Source: Medicago truncatula
Lineage: Eukaryota; Streptophyta; Magnoliopsida; Fabales; Fabaceae
DNA length: 64,000 bases
Assembly (NCBI RefSeq): GCF_003473485.1
Contig: NC_053043.1
Coordinates: 134,001-198,000, forward strand
Reading direction: 5' to 3'
This document shows positions 59,550 to 64,000 of this stretch, piece after piece. Position numbers and translations under genes: made by a program. The notes below the pieces were generated by a model. The model made no database searches, was not told where the DNA came from, and was given only the letters and a program-made list of their open reading frames with translations. The first letter of the stretch is position 1, and the number at the start of each line of letters is the position of its first letter.

Positions 59550-60591
59550 ATGAGCAGCAACGAATAGTAAGTTTTGTTGGTTCAATCAACTGAGTGACTC
59601 TATGATTCATTGTTTGATTTTGATTTTGATTTTGATTTTGATTTTGATTTCAGCGATTACCTGTTTAAACTTTTGATAATCGGAGATTCCTCCGTTGGAA
59701 AATCTTGCTTGCTTCTCAGATTTGCTGTCAGTTCTCTCTCTCTCTCTCTCTCTCTCTCAGATAGATTAGATCTTCTTTCTTTTTTCATTCATTCACCAAA
59801 CAAAACCCTTTTCTTCTTTCTTTTTCAGGATGACTCATATGATGACACCTACATTAGTACCATCGGCGTTGATTTCGTAATTAACTAACTAATTCACACT
59901 CTATTCTTTTCTATATGTTTCGTACGCTATGCTATTTTGATTTTGACTTTGATGGCAGAAAATCAGAACTGTTGAACTTGAAGGCAAAACCGCCAAGCTG
60001 CAGATTGTTAGTTCTCTTTTCTCATTACTTTTTTAATCATAATCATAAGTAATTACTTAATTACTACTTTGTTTAGTGGGATACTGCTGGACAGGAGCGA
60101 TTCAGGACTATTACTAGCAGTTACTATAGAGGAGCACATGGAATCATTATTGTTTATGATGTCACTGATATTGAAAGTTTCAACAATGTCAAACAGTGGT
60201 TACATGAAATTGATAGATATGCTAATCACTCTGTCTCCAAGCTTCTTGTTGGGAATAAATGTGATCTCACCGACAACAAGCTTGTTCATACCCACACTGC
60301 CAAGGCATTTGCGGATGAGCTTGGTATCCCTTTCCTTGAGACAAGTGCTAAAGACTCCATCAATGTCGAGCAGGCTTTCTTAACTATGGCAGCTGAGATT
60401 AAGAACAAGTAACTACCTTCCTTCCCATGGCTATTCTCCATTTATGTTTCTTTCATTACTCTCAACCTTATTGGACCTTCTTGATTTCAATATACAGGAT
60501 GGGAAGTCAACCAACTGGTAGTAAGTCAGCAGCAGAATCTGTTCAGATGAAGGGGCAGCCAATCCAACAGAACACCAACTGTTGTGGTTAG
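59550..60591 (+). CDS. RABD1: RABD1-type Rab1 GTPase, 6 exons, 203 aa
   Basis: Exons 59550-59566, 59654-59726, 59829-59876, 59959-60006, 60077-60408 and 60498-60591; 204 codons, the usual Rab1 length. G boxes: GDSSVGKSC (P-loop), effector [24 protein letters not shown] (switch II), GNKCDLT and ETSAKD. The C-terminus [11 protein letters not shown] plus Cys-Cys-Gly gives the geranylgeranylated pair. [14 protein letters not shown] and the [10 protein letters not shown] tail favour the RABD1 over the RABD2 subgroup. Rab1 proteins act in ER-to-Golgi transport. Intron 1 ends in a (GATTTT)n run immediately before the acceptor, and intron 2 starts with a (CT)n run. Confidence 0.96.
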
Positions 60592-61484
60592 GTTCAACTT
60601 GTAAATTTCCATCTCTTTCTTAGAGTTATAGTAAAATAGAGTGACCATGTTTCTTTAATCTGTTATAACATAGATGGTTCAGTCACTGCCAAAATACCAT
60701 CTATAATATACTTCTTACTCTTATGGTGACTTATCAAATTTAGAATGAAACGGTAGCAATTTCACATTCGCATCATTTTTATCTTGGTACAATCGCATAC
60801 GCATCATTTATTACTTATAAGGCTTTGACCATAATATTTTGAAGACATATTTCATAAGCACAAACAACAACTGAAGTCATTCCTAATCAATGTCATGCAT
60901 GCAATATATACAATAGATTGACTGATGAACAGATACAACAACCAAGCTTTATCCCACTAAGTGAGGTCGGCCACATGAATCAAATTATGACATGATGTTC
61001 TATCTTAAACTTTATTTGGATCCAACTCATACAATGGAGCATATTAAAATTATTTTGCACTATGAGGCCTGACGTAGACAGCCAACAAATGAAAGGTAAC
61101 AAGTCAGGCAAAAAGATAAGGAATGTTCTCAAATCGTCTAGCACATGCTATATTATTATTGTTGTTGTTTTTTCAATCTTTTCGATCGACAACTTTCAAT
61201 GCTAAACCCTTTCATCCCTCAAAAAAAACTTTCAACGCTAAACCCTTTCAAAAAAAACTTTCAACACTTAACAGTGAAAGGATTATTTCGAGGAACTACA
61301 ATCATGTGACATAACATGATAACGAAAAATACTGGTAGCTTTAGGGTCTATGAGGACGCTGGAGGCAGATTTTGTGTTAGACATATATAAAATTATTGTT
61401 AGTCAAACAGTAGCCACAAATTATTCTTATAAGTGGTACAAAATATGACCACATTTGAAAACATAAGGACTTGAGTTTTTCACT
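60592..61484. other. 3' flank of RABD1 and intergenic
   Basis: AT-rich; holds the SINE-like piece at 60938-61010 and a short repeated AACTTTCAAYGCTAAACCC phrase (61190-61270). No gene. Confidence 0.35.
60938..61010. mobile_element. Au-SINE-like fragment
   Basis: Contains TATCCCACTAAGTGAGGTCGG followed by CCACATGAATCAA, the widely conserved block of plant Au SINEs (CCACTAAGTGGGGTCGGCTA type). Only this part is recognisable; orientation and ends are not determined. Confidence 0.5.
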
Positions 61485-61492
61485 CGTAGTTT

Positions 61493-62171
61493 GATTTCTG
61501 CTCTCCATCCAGCACAAAATACTTGCGCCCAAAATACCCATACGATACTTAATTAATGCTGCGTGAGTTAACTCACGCTAGTTTTGTTTTCACCTATATT
61601 GAGCAATGAGCACCAAAATTGAGAGAGGTGAGCACCAAAATTTTATTTTATGAATTAGTACAATTTAGACATAAATTTTATTTTATGAATTAGTACAATT
61701 TAGACGTAAGTGACTTCTGCTCTTAACGTGGCAACATGCATGTTGTGCTCTACCTTTGTCCACCATCATGCATCTTGACCTGCTATTATAATAATCCTAG
61801 TGATTTTAAGAATCATAATAAGTTCTAAATTTTAATGCAAAGTCATATTTCTTACTATAAAACTTATAGTGACTTCTACCGTTAACGTGGCAGCATGCAT
61901 GTTGTGCTCAGCCTTTGTCCACCATCATGCATTCTGTAGCTATTAATTTCAAGAATGAAAATGAGAAAGAAAACTAGCGTGAGTTAACTCATGCATGTGC
62001 TAATGGCTGCATGAGTTAACTCATGCAGTGTTTTACACATGCATTACTTAAGTAACGTAGCGTTTGTTAACTAACGCATAGTTTTACACTTGCGTTAGTT
62101 AACTAACGCATGGGCATTTTCGATAACACTGCAGGACGCGGGTGTTTTGTGTTGGGTGGAGAGCAGAAATC
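61493..62171. mobile_element. TIR element, 679 bp, 8-bp TSD, with nested TTAAC palindromes
   Basis: The ends are perfect 14-bp inverted repeats GATTTCTGCTCTCC, with similarity continuing inward (CCAGCACAAAATAC against CCAACACAAAACAC). The 8-bp direct repeat CGTAGTTT flanks it (61485-61492, 62172-62179). Inside are at least four palindromes of the type GCGTGAGTTAACTCACGC (61560, 61978, 62010, 62070-62110). No ORF. An 8-bp TSD fits hAT or Mutator types. Confidence 0.78.
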
Positions 62172-62179
62172 CGTAGTTT

Positions 62180-62639
62180 TTACGATATGAATTATGAGCC
62201 CAACTAAAAACCTCTAGACTTTCAAACCTCTAGACTTTAACTTGACAATAGCAAACGCCAGAGAAATCACAAACATGTGACTAAAAAATGAATTGATAAT
62301 TTGTTCTGCGAAATCAGTCCATCAATTTTTTACACAAATGGATTTCATATTTTTGATTAATCGGGCATCATGAATTGCAGGCGAACCCGGTAAAGAGGAA
62401 CAACAATCATAGCAGTGTTTTAGAAACTTGGTAGGAATTGAAAGTGGGGCTAATTACTCAGCACGCATAACTCAAGCATAAGAAAGGAAAAACAAAGTTT
62501 AAAAAGAATGATAAAAAACATAAACAGTGAGCAATGCTGATCCTGATTACTGATCGTTAAATATAATAAGAAAATGGAATATACTATAAATAATATATCT
62601 CCTTCCAGCTGTACTCCATCGAGGTTGAAGAAGTTAAGT
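62180..62639. other. Intergenic and 3' flank of RABA2
   Basis: AT-rich; the part next to 62640 is the presumed 3' UTR of the minus-strand Rab gene. The ORFs here are shadows. Confidence 0.35.

Positions 62640-64000
<1,361 letters not shown>

Overview
The window is plant nuclear DNA: AT-rich, with GT-AG introns, one GC-AG intron, many non-LTR retroelement remnants and MITEs, and plant-specific gene families (FAR1-related, DUF707, CLC-c, RABA/RABD). Protein similarity recalled from memory points to a papilionoid legume close to Medicago, Trifolium or Pisum. That placement is an inference.

Seven host genes can be modelled exon by exon. They are the first exon of a FAR1-related (FRS11-like) gene (121-1164, minus, cut by the window edge); a 14-exon DUF707 gene (5663-9814, plus); a two-exon BC10-like GT14 glycosyltransferase (12387-13907, minus); a five-exon CLC-c-type chloride transporter (25871-30643, plus); a ZRSR2/U2AF35-related splicing factor (37076-42598, plus); a RABD1-type Rab1 GTPase (59550-60591, plus); and a RABA2-type Rab11 GTPase (62640-63511, minus, convergent with RABD1). 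Two host pseudogenes are visible: a PPR fragment (10928-11350) and an IBS1/At1g54610-like protein kinase that has lost its catalytic core (44288-47321).

The intervals between genes are mostly transposons. 14.9-25.3 kb is a nest of LINE 3' fragments, two inverted copies of an unclassified composite element with LTR-like ends, an inverted-repeat insertion, a small SINE and several MITEs. 30.9-36.0 kb holds LINE RNase H and zf-RVT pieces and a decayed Ty1/copia gag. 48417-54614 is a full-length L1-type LINE with a 13-bp target-site duplication, an intact ORF1 and a broken ORF2. Directly after it, 54933-59270 has both expected Helitron ends (5' TC, 3' hairpin plus CTAG, A/T insertion site). It carries an intact-looking RPA1-like gene, a truncated gene fragment and a 13-unit minisatellite, and is the most interesting accessory object here. 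Three palindromic MITEs have perfect 9-bp target duplications, a fourth has 8 of 9, and another TIR element has an 8-bp duplication.

The genes do not form a pathway or operon. RABD1 and RABA2 both act in secretory and endosomal traffic. CLC-c, DUF707 and GT14 proteins are membrane or Golgi-type proteins, but nothing in the sequence ties them together. All coordinates come from reading the sequence by hand; splice sites were chosen so that GT/GC-AG borders, phase and family continuity agree.
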